A stretch of 29,634 bases of DNA from JABDBK01 sp964453575. GTDB lineage: Bacteria; Pseudomonadota; Gammaproteobacteria; DSM-16500. The notes beneath the pieces are model-generated. The model was not told where the DNA came from, ran no database searches, and saw only the letters and a list, made by a program, of their open reading frames with translations. Shown piece by piece: positions 15,121 to 24,025 of this stretch (position 1 is its first letter; every line of letters starts with the position of its first letter). The stretch lies in contig CAYVRW010000016.1 in NCBI GenBank assembly GCA_964453575.1, forward strand, positions 1 to 29,634. Direction: 5' to 3'. The position numbers were made by a program, and so were the translations under genes.

Positions 15121-16308
15121 GTGCCAAATCCAATTTCAAAATTGATATTTAAAGCTGCTAAAAGTAACACCCCATTATCTGAAAATACATTGCTAAAAAT
15201 ACAATATTTCCTTGATAACATACCAAATATTACCGAAGCCAGAAAGCAAGAAATAAGCATTTATCAACAAATGCAGCAAGACTTTCCAGAGATAACAATT
15301 TCTAAACCCATAAATATACTTGACAGCCAAGATGCAGATCGAGGCTACACCGCGCTTATGTGTGCTATTTTATATGGGTATGGGCATGAAGAACTTGCTC
15401 AGAAACTGATAAATGCCAATGCGAATCCAAATATCCAAGATCATCATGGCAACACCGCACTCATGTTCGCTACAAATCGACAAATGCAAAAGATCGTTCA
15501 TGCCCTTTTAAGTGCCAAAGCGAACCCTAATATTCAAAATGAAGGTGGTACTACAGCACTCATGGTTGCTAATTCTATATATCTACCACATGAAGGTAGT
15601 CTACTTCAAACGAATATTATTCAGTTGCTCATAGATGCCAAAGCAAATCCTGATATTCAGGATAAGAATGGTGATACTGCTCTCATACACGCTATCAAGC
15701 ATGACAATCAAATGAGTGTACATAATCTAATTGTGGATGCAAAAGCGAACCCTAATATTCAAAATGACCGTAAAGAGACCGCACTGATCTGGGCTGTCTT
15801 GATCAAATCTCGCGAGATCGCTTACGATCTGATTGTGAACGCCAAAGCAAATATAGAGCTTGCTGATAAATTCGGGGATACAGCACTTGATAAATTGACA
15901 GCAGCCCCTTTAATAAGTTTATTATTAAGCCATCATGCAAAGATTGGCGATCCGGAAAAATTATTGAATATTTTAAGAAAACACGATCAACGAGATCCCG
16001 ATGTTTTAATATCTTTAGGATATTTATCCAATTATCTGGATAATCGCGAAGAAAAACAAGAAAGTGACAAAAATTTACATCATGAAGTTAAAACATACAT
16101 GGAAAAATTAAAAAAACTTACTGAAAGGCATCAAAAAAATCTTATTCATAGCCTCAGTCAAGTAACAACTATTGCTCCTGATTGCATGAAAATAATTTCC
16201 GAATATGATATGCCTTTAGAAGAACCTAGAGTTCAGTTCTTTAAGCCAGCTGATATTGATCCATTATTACAAGAAGAAAAAGTAGCAGCAAAGATAAGGC
16301 ATCTTTAG
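15121..16308 (+). CDS. Ankyrin-repeat protein, third of array, no CaaX box
   Basis: 395 residues from the GTG at 15121. The preceding bases (AACAAGGACTACGCTG) align with the ribosome site and GTG of the 12692 gene, so this start is preferred to a TTG at 15091. About six ankyrin repeats occupy residues 65-270 (GYTALMCAI, GNTALMFAT, TTALMVAN, GDTALIHAI, KETALIWAV, GDTALDKL). The C-terminal part has the same domain as its two neighbours: DQRDPDVLISLGYL, YMEKLKKLTERH, PDCMKIISEYDMPL, FFKPADI. It ends in KIRHL, so lacks a prenylation box. It begins about 40 bases after the second gene and may be co-transcribed. Its end overlaps the convergent SMR gene by four bases. Confidence 0.82.
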   Translation: MPNPISKLIFKAAKSNTPLSENTLLKIQYFLDNIPNITEARKQEISIYQQMQQDFPEITISKPINILDSQDADRGYTALMCAILYGYGHEELAQKLINANANPNIQDHHGNTALMFATNRQMQKIVHALLSAKANPNIQNEGGTTALMVANSIYLPHEGSLLQTNIIQLLIDAKANPDIQDKNGDTALIHAIKHDNQMSVHNLIVDAKANPNIQNDRKETALIWAVLIKSREIAYDLIVNAKANIELADKFGDTALDKLTAAPLISLLLSHHAKIGDPEKLLNILRKHDQRDPDVLISLGYLSNYLDNREEKQESDKNLHHEVKTYMEKLKKLTERHQKNLIHSLSQVTTIAPDCMKIISEYDMPLEEPRVQFFKPADIDPLLQEEKVAAKIRHL

Positions 16309-16640
16309 TGCAAGGCATTCGTCAAATGTATCCCAAAGACACCTATGACAATGCATAGCAAGGATAAAGCTTTTTTAGTAGAAATTTTTTCTTCAAAAAC
16401 AAAATAACCGATGATAGCGATAAAAACAGTGCCCACTCCTGACCAGACGGCATAAACGATACTGATATCAATACCTTCTAATGCCAAGGTAAGTGCGGCA
16501 AATGAAATTAAATAAAAAAGAATTAAACAAACTGAAGGTTTCCATTTTTTTAAGCCATGCGATAACTTCATGGAGGTTGTGCCTAACACACCAAATGCTA
16601 TCGCAATCAATAAATACCACCAACTTTCAGAAAACACCAT
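16305..16640 (-). CDS. SMR transporter subunit lacking the conserved glutamate
   Basis: 111 residues, four membrane helices, SMR family (EmrE-like). TM1 contains FGVLGTTSMKLSHG, where family members have E-V-x-G-T-T; the proton- and drug-binding Glu14 is replaced by glycine (Gly17). The other family motifs, such as AYAVWSGVGT-like VYAVWSGVGTVFIAIIGYFVF in helix 3, are kept. It starts five bases after its partner gene, so the pair is probably an obligate heteromer like EbrAB, YkkCD or MdtIJ, with this subunit structural. Substrate unknown; cationic compounds or polyamines are possible. A remnant of this same 3' end lies at 12525-12603. Confidence 0.85.
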   Translation of the reverse strand: MVFSESWWYLLIAIAFGVLGTTSMKLSHGLKKWKPSVCLILFYLISFAALTLALEGIDISIVYAVWSGVGTVFIAIIGYFVFEEKISTKKALSLLCIVIGVFGIHLTNALH

Positions 16641-16645
16641 AATCT

Positions 16646-16969
16646 TTATCCTAATCGCAGACCCACGACACCCACGACAATTAATCCTAATGACATGGCT
16701 TTAATCAAGTTCATGGGTTCATTAAAAAAATGTACGCCAATGATGGCGATCAGCAACGTCCCTACACCTGACCATATGGCATATGCCACACTTACTGCAA
16801 CACGTTTTAAAGCCAATGTTAAAAAAATAAATGACAAGGCATAAAACACAAAAATCATGATGGATGGTTCCAGTTTATTAAAACCATCCGATAATTTCAT
16901 GGAAGTTATTCCCGCAACTTCAAGCACCACAGCAAGAAACAAATAAACAATTGTCAACATGTTATGCAT
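16646..16969 (-). CDS. SMR transporter subunit with intact glutamate
   Basis: 107 residues; four-helix SMR family efflux protein. TM1 is LAVVLEVAGITSMKLSDGF with the essential Glu at 17. If translation begins at Met4 (16960) this residue becomes Glu14, exactly as in EmrE; both ATGs overlap or abut the stop of the upstream gene (ATGCATAACATG), so translational coupling is likely and I cannot decide between them. Helix 3 has VAYAIWSGVGTLLIA. Partner of the following SMR gene. Confidence 0.88.
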   Translation of the reverse strand: MHNMLTIVYLFLAVVLEVAGITSMKLSDGFNKLEPSIMIFVFYALSFIFLTLALKRVAVSVAYAIWSGVGTLLIAIIGVHFFNEPMNLIKAMSLGLIVVGVVGLRLG

Positions 16970-17660
16970 GAACTATTTTGGTAACCTCAGCTGAAGGTGC
17001 CGAGGCCAATACTACTGTTGCATTGACTACCAATTTATTTCCTACCGCAACACTGGCCGCATTACCATTCATGCCAGCTGCTTTAAACATCATAGGTTGT
17101 GGTGGCGCAACATTTGTATTCAAAAAATCAATGCTATGAATATAGAAAACTTGATCTGGATTCATTTTATTTAAATTAACTATTTCATTTTTGGCTTGTT
17201 GATAAATAAAATTGCGTAAATTAGTGTTAGCAGCACGTAATTCGCCTTCACTTGGCACAAATTCAACATTATCTAAAGTATAAGTTTCACCTGGTTTAGT
17301 AATGGCTTTTGCTCTATCACGTAAACCGCTTAATTCAGCAGAAGGTAATCGTGCTTGTGCCGATATTTGTACTTGTTCTAATCCTGATTGGTTCAAAGTA
17401 CGGTTGAATGAAATAATATGCCACTCACCTTTCGACAGTTGGTTTAATTTAGCTAACACGGTGCTTTGCATTTTTTCTAAACCACCACCTGTTACCGTAG
17501 CATTCACACCTATCGTTACGAGTGCAGTTTGCGTAGTCACCCACTGCTCCCCGCTAAGACTTAGCGTAACAGTATTCAACAAAGGTTCATAAGAGTTATC
17601 TGCTGCCCATGTATTAAGTGACATCAATAAACTACATAAGAAAACATAGATCATACGCAT
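16962..17660 (-). CDS. Exported SIMPL/DUF541-like protein
   Basis: 232 residues with a signal peptide (1-19, cleavage after WAA or WA-A). The mature part has the rhythm of the SIMPL (DUF541) family: an initial VTLSLSGEQWV strand, a helix with KMQSTVLAKLNQL, then a strand-rich core with LEQVQISAQARLPSAEL. Periplasmic proteins of this family have unclear roles in outer-membrane or oxidative-stress functions. It overlaps the first SMR gene, so it shares a transcript with the efflux pair. ATG at 17660 has AGGGAG nine bases upstream. Assignment is from pattern only. Confidence 0.65.
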   Translation of the reverse strand: MRMIYVFLCSLLMSLNTWAADNSYEPLLNTVTLSLSGEQWVTTQTALVTIGVNATVTGGGLEKMQSTVLAKLNQLSKGEWHIISFNRTLNQSGLEQVQISAQARLPSAELSGLRDRAKAITKPGETYTLDNVEFVPSEGELRAANTNLRNFIYQQAKNEIVNLNKMNPDQVFYIHSIDFLNTNVAPPQPMMFKAAGMNGNAASVAVGNKLVVNATVVLASAPSAEVTKIVHA

Positions 17661-17752
17661 AATGGTTTGCTCCCTAAAAAACTATTGCTTTATTCTAAGC
17701 GATACGAGAATATATCGCTATTCTTTTATATATTGACCATTTTTAACTCATC

Positions 17753-20700
17753 ATGCCAACAGCCAACCCATTAGCACCACCTATTATCCAGGCTAAACAA
17801 ACCGTTACCTGGCAACATTTATATGGCGCAAGCCTGAGCCTTGCGCTTGCAAATTTCGCAGCAAAAAGTCAAAGTCCTTTGTTAATTATTACGCCAGACT
17901 CTCTGACTGCAAATCGATTGCAAGATGAATTAAACTTTTTTTATCAAACCGCTTTCGATAAACCCATTATTTTTTTCCCCGATTGGGAAACGCTGCCCTA
18001 TGATCAGTTTTCGCCCCATCAAGATATTATTTCTAGCCGCTTGTCAGCACTTTATCAAATACCGCGCTTAAAACATGGCATCATTATCACGCCTATCCAA
18101 ACACTTATGCATAAATTAACACCGAGTGAATTTTTGGCAGGCAATATTTTTTTATTGCAACAAGGCGACAAAATTAATATCGAAACCATGCGCCTACAGT
18201 TAGAAAAAGCGGGGTATCGCTGTGTAGAACAAGTCCGTGAACACGGTGAGTTTGCCGTGCGCGGAGCGATTATTGATTTATATCCTATGGGCAGTGATAC
18301 ACCCTATCGAATAGACTTATTTGATGATGAAATTGATTCCATACGAACATTTTCGCCGGATACGCAACGTTCCATTGAGAAAATTGAAAAAATTGCCCTC
18401 TTGCCTGCAAAAGAATTTCCTATGAATGATGAGGCCATTGAATTATTTCGCGAGCATTGGCGTAGTGAATTCAGCGGCAACCCATTAAACTGCCCTACTT
18501 ATCAAGATATCAGCGAAGGCATTTGTACACCTGGTATCGAATATTATTTACCGTTATTTTTCAATTCAACCAGCACGTTATTTGATTATTTACCTGAAAA
18601 ATCACAAATCGTGACTCTGGACAATGTCCATGCAAAAGCTGATGAATTTTGGCAAGAAGTAGCTGCGCGCTACGAGCAACGCTCTAGTGATATTACACGA
18701 CCCTTGTTAAAACCTTCTCAGTTATTTTTACAAACCCCTGAGGTTTTTAACCATATTCATCAATATGCCAATATTAAGATTCAAGCAACTGAAAGTAATC
18801 GTGATTATGATTTTCAAACAGAACAGCCTTTACAACTAAACATTAATCACAAAGCTGCGAAACCATTACAAGCATTGGAAGATTTTCTAAAAAATTATCC
18901 TGGCCGTGTGCTTTTTAGTGCTGAAACTACCGGGCGCCGCGAAGTTTTGTTATCTTTATTTCATGCTATTCAACTTTATCCAAAAGCATGCGCAAGCTGG
19001 GATGAGTTTTTACACTCTAATGAAAAATATGCTATCACCATCACGCCGCTAGACAACGGACTGACCTTGCATGACCCTGAACTTGCGCTCATTGCCGAAT
19101 CACAATTGTTCGGCAATCGTATTATGCAACGTAGACGACGCAAAGAAACTACACAAGATCTTGATAACATCGTCAAAGACTTAACTGAATTAAAAATTGG
19201 TTCGCCTATCGTGCATATTGATCATGGTGTAGGACGATATCTTGGGTTGCAAACATTAGAATTAGGTGACCAAGCCGCTGAATTTTTACATATTGAATAT
19301 GCTGATAGCGCAAAACTTTATGTTCCTGTTGGATCATTGCATTTAATCAGCCGTTACACTGGAACGGAAGCCGAAAACGCTCCGCTGCATCGATTGGGTA
19401 CGGAACAATGGCAGCGTGCTAAACGCAAAGCTGCCGAACAATTACGCGATGTGGCCGCTGAATTACTTGATCTTTATGCCAAACGCGCATCCCAAAAAGG
19501 TTTTGCGTATAAAGAACTTGATGGTCAATATCAGGCTTTTGCAACAGCTTTTCCCTTTGAAGAAACACCTGATCAATTGCAAGCCATTGATCAAGTCCTA
19601 AAAGATATGACGTCCGACAAACCCATGGATAGATTGGTCTGCGGCGATGTGGGTTTCGGCAAAACAGAAGTGGCCATGCGTGCTGCATTTATGTCAGTGC
19701 AAAATGGTAAACAAGTGGTGGTGCTGGTACCTACTACCTTATTGGCCCAACAACATTTTCAGTCATTTCAAGATCGCTTTTCAGAATGGCCTATTCAAGT
19801 CGCTATGATTTCCCGATTTAAATCGGCCAAAGAACAAAAATCAGTGATTGAAGGATTAGAGCAGGGCAAAGTTGATATTATTATAGGCACACATAAATTA
19901 TTACAAGAATCGATTAAATATAAATCCTTAGGTCTTGTGATCATTGATGAAGAACATCGGTTTGGTGTGCAGCAAAAAGAACGTTTAAAAGCCTTGCGTA
20001 ATAACGTCCATATTTTAACATTAACGGCAACCCCCATTCCCCGAACACTTAACATGGCGTTTGCAGGTATTCGTGATTTATCGCTTATTGCAACGCCTCC
20101 AGCGCGACGTTTATCCATTAAGACGTTTGTGCAAGAATATCAAGATGCTGTGATTCAAGAAGCGATGCTGCGTGAAATCTTGCGCGGTGGACAAGTATAT
20201 TTCTTACATAACGATGTTGCGACCATTGAAAAAATGGCAAGAGACCTAGAAGCACTTATTCCTGAAGCACGCGTGGGCGTGGCTCACGGTCAAATGCGTG
20301 AACGTGCATTAGAAAGTGTGATGTCAGATTTTTATCATCGACGTTTCAATGTATTAGTCTGCACAACGATTGTGGAAAGCGGCATTGACGTTCCATCGGC
20401 AAATACGATTATCATTCATCGTGCAGATAAATTTGGTCTTGCGCAATTACATCAATTACGCGGACGTGTTGGGCGTTCACATCATCAAGCTTATGCTTAT
20501 TTACTGACGCCGCACCGAAAATTACTTACGCCTGATGCAGTAAAACGTTTAGACGCTATTTCAGCTTATGAAAATCTAGGCATTGGTTTTACCCTTGCAA
20601 CACATGATTTAGAAATTCGCGGTGCGGGTGAATTATTAGGTAAAAATCAAAGCGGTAATATGCAAGAAATTGGTTATACCTTATATATGGATTTATTAAA

Positions 20701-21199
20701 CCGCGCCGTCGAAGCATTAAAAGCTGGCAAAGAACCTGTGCTTGAAACGATAAAATCAACGGGTACGGAAATTGAGTTACAGATTCCTGCGCTTATCCCG
20801 GCTAATTATCTTGCCGATGTTAATTTACGTTTACAATGTTATAAGCGTATTGCCAGTGCAAAAACAACATCGGAATTAGACGATATTCAAGTTGAAATGA
20901 TAGACCGTTTTGGATTACTTCCAGACGCTGCTAAAAATCTTTTTGCCTTAGCTTTATTACGACAAGAAGCTGAATTGTTAGGCATTATTAAAATCGAAGC
21001 GAATAGCAAAGGCGGGAAAATTCATTTTAATGAAAAACCCAATATTGACCCGATACGGATTATTACTCTTATTCAGAAACAATCACATAAATTTAAACTG
21101 GAAGGGGCTGATAAACTTAAATTTATACTTGAAGAACATGATATTAAAGATAGAATCGTACTTGTTGCAAATGTTATAAAATTACTTACTAACACATAA
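17753..21199 (+). CDS. mfd: Mfd transcription-repair coupling factor
   Basis: 1148 residues, full length. It binds RNA polymerase stalled at DNA lesions, pushes it off using ATP, and recruits UvrA. The N-terminus (about 1-350) is the UvrB-homology module, with FFPDWETLPYDQFSPHQ and VREHGEFAVRGAIIDLYP. The RNA polymerase-interacting region is around IGSPIVHIDHGVGRYLGL (about 480-500). The RecG-like translocase follows: Walker A GDVGFGKTEVAMRAA (about 631-645), DEEHRFGVQQKERLK (about 731-745), TATPIPRTLNMA, TTIVESGIDVPSANT and QLRGRVGRSHHQAYAYLL. The C-terminal TRCF domain follows. It is divergent from the SIMPL-like gene; no clear ribosome site precedes the ATG. Confidence 0.97.
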   Translation: MPTANPLAPPIIQAKQTVTWQHLYGASLSLALANFAAKSQSPLLIITPDSLTANRLQDELNFFYQTAFDKPIIFFPDWETLPYDQFSPHQDIISSRLSALYQIPRLKHGIIITPIQTLMHKLTPSEFLAGNIFLLQQGDKINIETMRLQLEKAGYRCVEQVREHGEFAVRGAIIDLYPMGSDTPYRIDLFDDEIDSIRTFSPDTQRSIEKIEKIALLPAKEFPMNDEAIELFREHWRSEFSGNPLNCPTYQDISEGICTPGIEYYLPLFFNSTSTLFDYLPEKSQIVTLDNVHAKADEFWQEVAARYEQRSSDITRPLLKPSQLFLQTPEVFNHIHQYANIKIQATESNRDYDFQTEQPLQLNINHKAAKPLQALEDFLKNYPGRVLFSAETTGRREVLLSLFHAIQLYPKACASWDEFLHSNEKYAITITPLDNGLTLHDPELALIAESQLFGNRIMQRRRRKETTQDLDNIVKDLTELKIGSPIVHIDHGVGRYLGLQTLELGDQAAEFLHIEYADSAKLYVPVGSLHLISRYTGTEAENAPLHRLGTEQWQRAKRKAAEQLRDVAAELLDLYAKRASQKGFAYKELDGQYQAFATAFPFEETPDQLQAIDQVLKDMTSDKPMDRLVCGDVGFGKTEVAMRAAFMSVQNGKQVVVLVPTTLLAQQHFQSFQDRFSEWPIQVAMISRFKSAKEQKSVIEGLEQGKVDIIIGTHKLLQESIKYKSLGLVIIDEEHRFGVQQKERLKALRNNVHILTLTATPIPRTLNMAFAGIRDLSLIATPPARRLSIKTFVQEYQDAVIQEAMLREILRGGQVYFLHNDVATIEKMARDLEALIPEARVGVAHGQMRERALESVMSDFYHRRFNVLVCTTIVESGIDVPSANTIIIHRADKFGLAQLHQLRGRVGRSHHQAYAYLLTPHRKLLTPDAVKRLDAISAYENLGIGFTLATHDLEIRGAGELLGKNQSGNMQEIGYTLYMDLLNRAVEALKAGKEPVLETIKSTGTEIELQIPALIPANYLADVNLRLQCYKRIASAKTTSELDDIQVEMIDRFGLLPDAAKNLFALALLRQEAELLGIIKIEANSKGGKIHFNEKPNIDPIRIITLIQKQSHKFKLEGADKLKFILEEHDIKDRIVLVANVIKLLTNT

Positions 21200-21219
21200 A
21201 AATAACCGAGGAAGTAGAT

Positions 21220-22323
21220 ATGAACACTGAATTTTTTGATGCTGCTTTGTCTGGAGATACAGAAAAACTACGCAAATTACTGGACAGTGGTGAGGACATC
21301 GAACAAAGAAGCTATAATGGCGAGACTGCGCTTATCGTAGCTGCAAACTATGGCCATGCTGAAATGGTGCGTTTTTTATTAAGTCGAGGCGCAAATGTCA
21401 ATGCGCAAAATTTTCACCATACTGCACTTATTGCAGCTGCTAACAGGGGCTCTCTCGAGATGATCGAGGAGTTATTAATCAGCAAAGCTGATGTTCATCA
21501 AAAAGATAGCCTGGGTGAATCTGCGCTCTGGGTTGCGGCGAAGACTAATAACTTAACTGTTGTAGATAAATTATTAGCCTGTGGTGCTGATATCGATCAG
21601 CCAGGTAATATGTCGGGTGATACCCCACTCATCATGGCCGCTACCAAAAATCTTCTCGCCATAGTAGATAAATTATTAGTTAATAAGGCAAGCATCAACC
21701 AGCAAAATAATTATGGTCATACGGCTCTTATCAGGGCGGCTTCTAATGGCAGCGTTGACATCGTTCGTCTTTTATTATCCAAAGGTGCCTTGCTTCATCC
21801 CGAAAGTGATTTTCAGTATTATCCGCTTATCCTGGCTGCAGACAGAGGACATGCTGAAGTTGTGAGTCTTTTATTAGACAATGGCGAGAAGATCAATCAA
21901 AGAAATCACTACGGTTTTACTGCTCTGAGTTCTGCTGCTAATAACGGCCATTTAAATGTTGTACGTCTTTTATTAGAGAGAGGAGCCGCCACCGAGAAAG
22001 GTTTATACACTCCTCTCTACAATGCTATTCTCCGTAAACATTTAGATATCGTAAAGGAATTATTATTCTGGGGAGCAGCATTTGATAATAAATATGTAGT
22101 GGATCTCTCAAAACCGTCCAGAGATCCTGATCATACACAATATGAACGTATATTTAAGAGAGTAGAAGAATTTAAGAAAGAATTGCAGACTTATGAAGGA
22201 CGGAAAAAAGAAATACAGTTGTTCTTTTCGGGAAAACAAAAACAAACTTTTTTCTTGCCGAAAGAACTGGTTGAAATCATTGATGATTACCAAAGGCCTA
22301 CTATTAAGTCTTTAAAAAAATAA
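21220..22323 (+). CDS. Nine-repeat ankyrin protein downstream of mfd
   Basis: 367 residues, ATG with GAGGAAG upstream, 20 bases after mfd and probably transcribed with it. About nine ankyrin repeats in residues 1-290, close to consensus (GETALIVAANYGHAEMVRFL, GHTALIRAASNGSVDIVRLL, GFTALSSAANNGHLNVVRLL). The C-terminal 70 residues are charged and helical and end LPKELVEIIDDYQRPTIK; a similar LP-x-EL-xx-I-x-x-Y motif closes many Legionellales ankyrin proteins and can resemble an F-box helix. It lacks the C-terminal domain and CaaX box of the array proteins. Target unknown; a secreted host-interacting role is inference. Confidence 0.85.
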   Translation: MNTEFFDAALSGDTEKLRKLLDSGEDIEQRSYNGETALIVAANYGHAEMVRFLLSRGANVNAQNFHHTALIAAANRGSLEMIEELLISKADVHQKDSLGESALWVAAKTNNLTVVDKLLACGADIDQPGNMSGDTPLIMAATKNLLAIVDKLLVNKASINQQNNYGHTALIRAASNGSVDIVRLLLSKGALLHPESDFQYYPLILAADRGHAEVVSLLLDNGEKINQRNHYGFTALSSAANNGHLNVVRLLLERGAATEKGLYTPLYNAILRKHLDIVKELLFWGAAFDNKYVVDLSKPSRDPDHTQYERIFKRVEEFKKELQTYEGRKKEIQLFFSGKQKQTFFLPKELVEIIDDYQRPTIKSLKK

Positions 22324-22367
22324 AATGAAGATTTCGTTATGGCTAGACTTAGATATTTTCTTGCTTT

Positions 22368-22865
22368 TTACATTTTTTCATTTGCAAGATTCAATACGGT
22401 TTTGATAAGGTCTTTAGATAAATAGTAACCGCTATTTTTTAATTCAACAATCATAGGGGTTACTTTATCAATTAATTTCTTTTCTTTAGCAAGCAATAAA
22501 ACACCAGCAGTTCCAATGGTTTTTAATCCCATTTTTTGTGCTATTTTACGTCCTAATTTTTCGTCAATTAATATTGGTGCATTTAATTGAGAAGCCAAAA
22601 TAATAGCGCTGGCTTCTCCTGCTCCTAAAATATCAAATATATCTTGATTGTGATCCATTTCAGGATTTGCATAAGGTTCAATTAATTTTTTACTTATCGC
22701 TTCTGAAATTTCTTTAGCACCCTTTTGAGCCAAATTAACCAAACATTCATCTAATACAAAAGCAGGTGCTATGATCTTACCAAATATTTTTGTTATTAAA
22801 GTAAGACTTTTAATTTTTCCAAATGCAATCAAGGGACCGGCATCAGCAATGATAATTTTATTCAT
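22368..22865 (-). CDS. DUF3368 PIN-like toxin
   Basis: 165 residues. Begins MNKIIIADAGPLIAFGKI, with the first acidic residue of the PIN ribonuclease fold (Asp8), then IGAGEASAI-like ILGAGEASAIILA and LIDEKLGRKIAQKMGLKTIGTAGVLLLAKEKKLI, the DUF3368 signature. Such proteins are predicted toxins that cleave RNA. The start overlaps the end of the antitoxin gene by eight bases, typical of toxin-antitoxin pairs. The acidic residues look intact (Asp8, Glu44-like DECL, DE at IDEK), so it is probably active. Confidence 0.82.
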   Translation of the reverse strand: MNKIIIADAGPLIAFGKIKSLTLITKIFGKIIAPAFVLDECLVNLAQKGAKEISEAISKKLIEPYANPEMDHNQDIFDILGAGEASAIILASQLNAPILIDEKLGRKIAQKMGLKTIGTAGVLLLAKEKKLIDKVTPMIVELKNSGYYLSKDLIKTVLNLANEKM

Positions 22866-23184
22866 TAAAATTCTTTAATTCCTGTTTCAATTCATCAGAA
22901 GAATAGTCAACAGCAGGAATGCCCAACTGCCCTAATTTTTCAATAAACGTTTCCATATTTAAACCGGAAATTTTTGCTGCTTTTTCCAGCGTAATTGTTT
23001 CCTCCTGGAATAATTTTATTGCGAGCGCTGTTCTTAATCCGAAATTAATCAATTCTGACGTAAAAGGTACTGCCAAAAAGACAGGCCGTCCATGTTTAGT
23101 AATCAATGAAAGTTTCCCTTGCTCTGCATCATGAATCAAAGTACCTGTATGTTCACGTAAATCTCTTACGGTAAATGTGTCCAT
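22858..23184 (-). CDS. Phd/UPF0175 hybrid antitoxin
   Basis: 108 residues. Residues 1-45 resemble the Phd/YefM DNA-binding antitoxin fold (FTVRDLREHTGTLIHDAEQGK, ITKHGRPVFLAVPF). Residues 48-90 match UPF0175, a helix-turn-helix family: LRTALAIKLFQEETITLEKAAKISGLNMETFIEKL. UPF0175 proteins are the usual partners of DUF3368 toxins; here a Phd-like head is joined to it. ATG with GAGGTGA upstream. First gene of the module and probably its repressor. Confidence 0.8.
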   Translation of the reverse strand: MDTFTVRDLREHTGTLIHDAEQGKLSLITKHGRPVFLAVPFTSELINFGLRTALAIKLFQEETITLEKAAKISGLNMETFIEKLGQLGIPAVDYSSDELKQELKNFNE

Positions 23185-23250
23185 TGGAACATCACCTCAT
23201 TATTTAAGTTGTTCCATCAAATGATAGCACAATTTTATAAAAAATCAATT
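23185..23250 (-). promoter_or_regulatory. Promoter and operator-like repeat of the toxin-antitoxin module
   Basis: On the minus strand, TTGATT, 16 bases and TATCAT form a good promoter in the region 23250-23222. Between it and the start codon, TGGAACA (23185-23191) and TGTTCCA (23210-23216) form a perfect 7-base inverted repeat that overlaps the ribosome site. An autoregulatory operator for the antitoxin is likely. Confidence 0.5.
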
Positions 23251-23373
23251 GGAAAAATATAAAACCTTATTAACTTATTGATTAATAGATATTTTTTATT
23301 TAGTCATGATATCGTTATACATTATGATAAAATGATTCGCTAAACCTCCCAATCTCAAAGAGGAACAGAATCC

Positions 23374-24000
23374 ATGTTAAAACGATTTCTCCCCAAAGAA
23401 GATGGATTTTTTCAACTTTTTCAAAAAACTGCCGATCTTTTAGTCAACTCCACCACGCAGTTCCATACCATGCTGCACAACCTGGATCACATACAACAAT
23501 ACGTAGATGCCATTGCAGCAAGCGAAGAAGAAGGCGACAAAATTGCTCATACGACGTTTGAACTTTTACACAAAACGTTTATCACCCCTTTCGATAGACA
23601 TGATATTCATCAGCTCACCAGTGGCTTGGATGATATCCTGGATTTGGTGAACCGTTGCGCACAGCGTTTTCCTTTTTATGAACTTACCAAAGTTCCTGAT
23701 GAGATGATTAATCTGGCTGAAATTAGCATGCAATGCAGTTTATATCTCAATCAAGTAGTTTATCGTTTACATACCTTAAAAAAATCGGCTGAAATTTTTA
23801 AATTGTGTGATGACATTGATGCATGTGAAAGCCGAGCCCATCAAGTAGTGCTTGCCGGTGAAAAAACGCTTTTTCTTGAAGAAAAAGATTTTAAACATTT
23901 TTTTAAGCTCAAAGAAATCTATGCTCAAACCAAATTAGCTATTAATCGATGTCAAGATGTGGGCAACCTCATCAAAGGCATTATTCTTGAGTATAGTTAA
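23374..24000 (+). CDS. DUF47 PhoU-like regulator of phosphate transporter
   Basis: 208 residues, all helical, PhoU-related DUF47 family (TIGR00153 type). Two PhoU-like three-helix bundles with acidic metal-binding patches: SEEEGDKIAHTTFELL in the first and DACESRAHQVVLAGEKTL in the second. Members are almost always encoded next to Pit transporters and are thought to control phosphate uptake. Here pit follows after a structured gap. ATG with AGAGGAA upstream. Cytosolic. Confidence 0.92.
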   Translation: MLKRFLPKEDGFFQLFQKTADLLVNSTTQFHTMLHNLDHIQQYVDAIAASEEEGDKIAHTTFELLHKTFITPFDRHDIHQLTSGLDDILDLVNRCAQRFPFYELTKVPDEMINLAEISMQCSLYLNQVVYRLHTLKKSAEIFKLCDDIDACESRAHQVVLAGEKTLFLEEKDFKHFFKLKEIYAQTKLAINRCQDVGNLIKGIILEYS

Positions 24001-24025
24001 CAAACAGAAGTTTCACTGAAAAAGA

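Noticed and set aside
12692..16308. Ankyrin array as eukaryotic contamination
   Set aside because: The genes have bacterial ribosome sites and start codons (GTG, ATG), no introns, tight spacing, and are interleaved with a VapB antitoxin and SMR genes.
23262..23290. Two TTAA cores upstream of the DUF47 gene as a PmrA box
   Set aside because: The cores start 12 bases apart, not 11, the flanks do not match the half-site, and a phosphate regulator is not an expected target.
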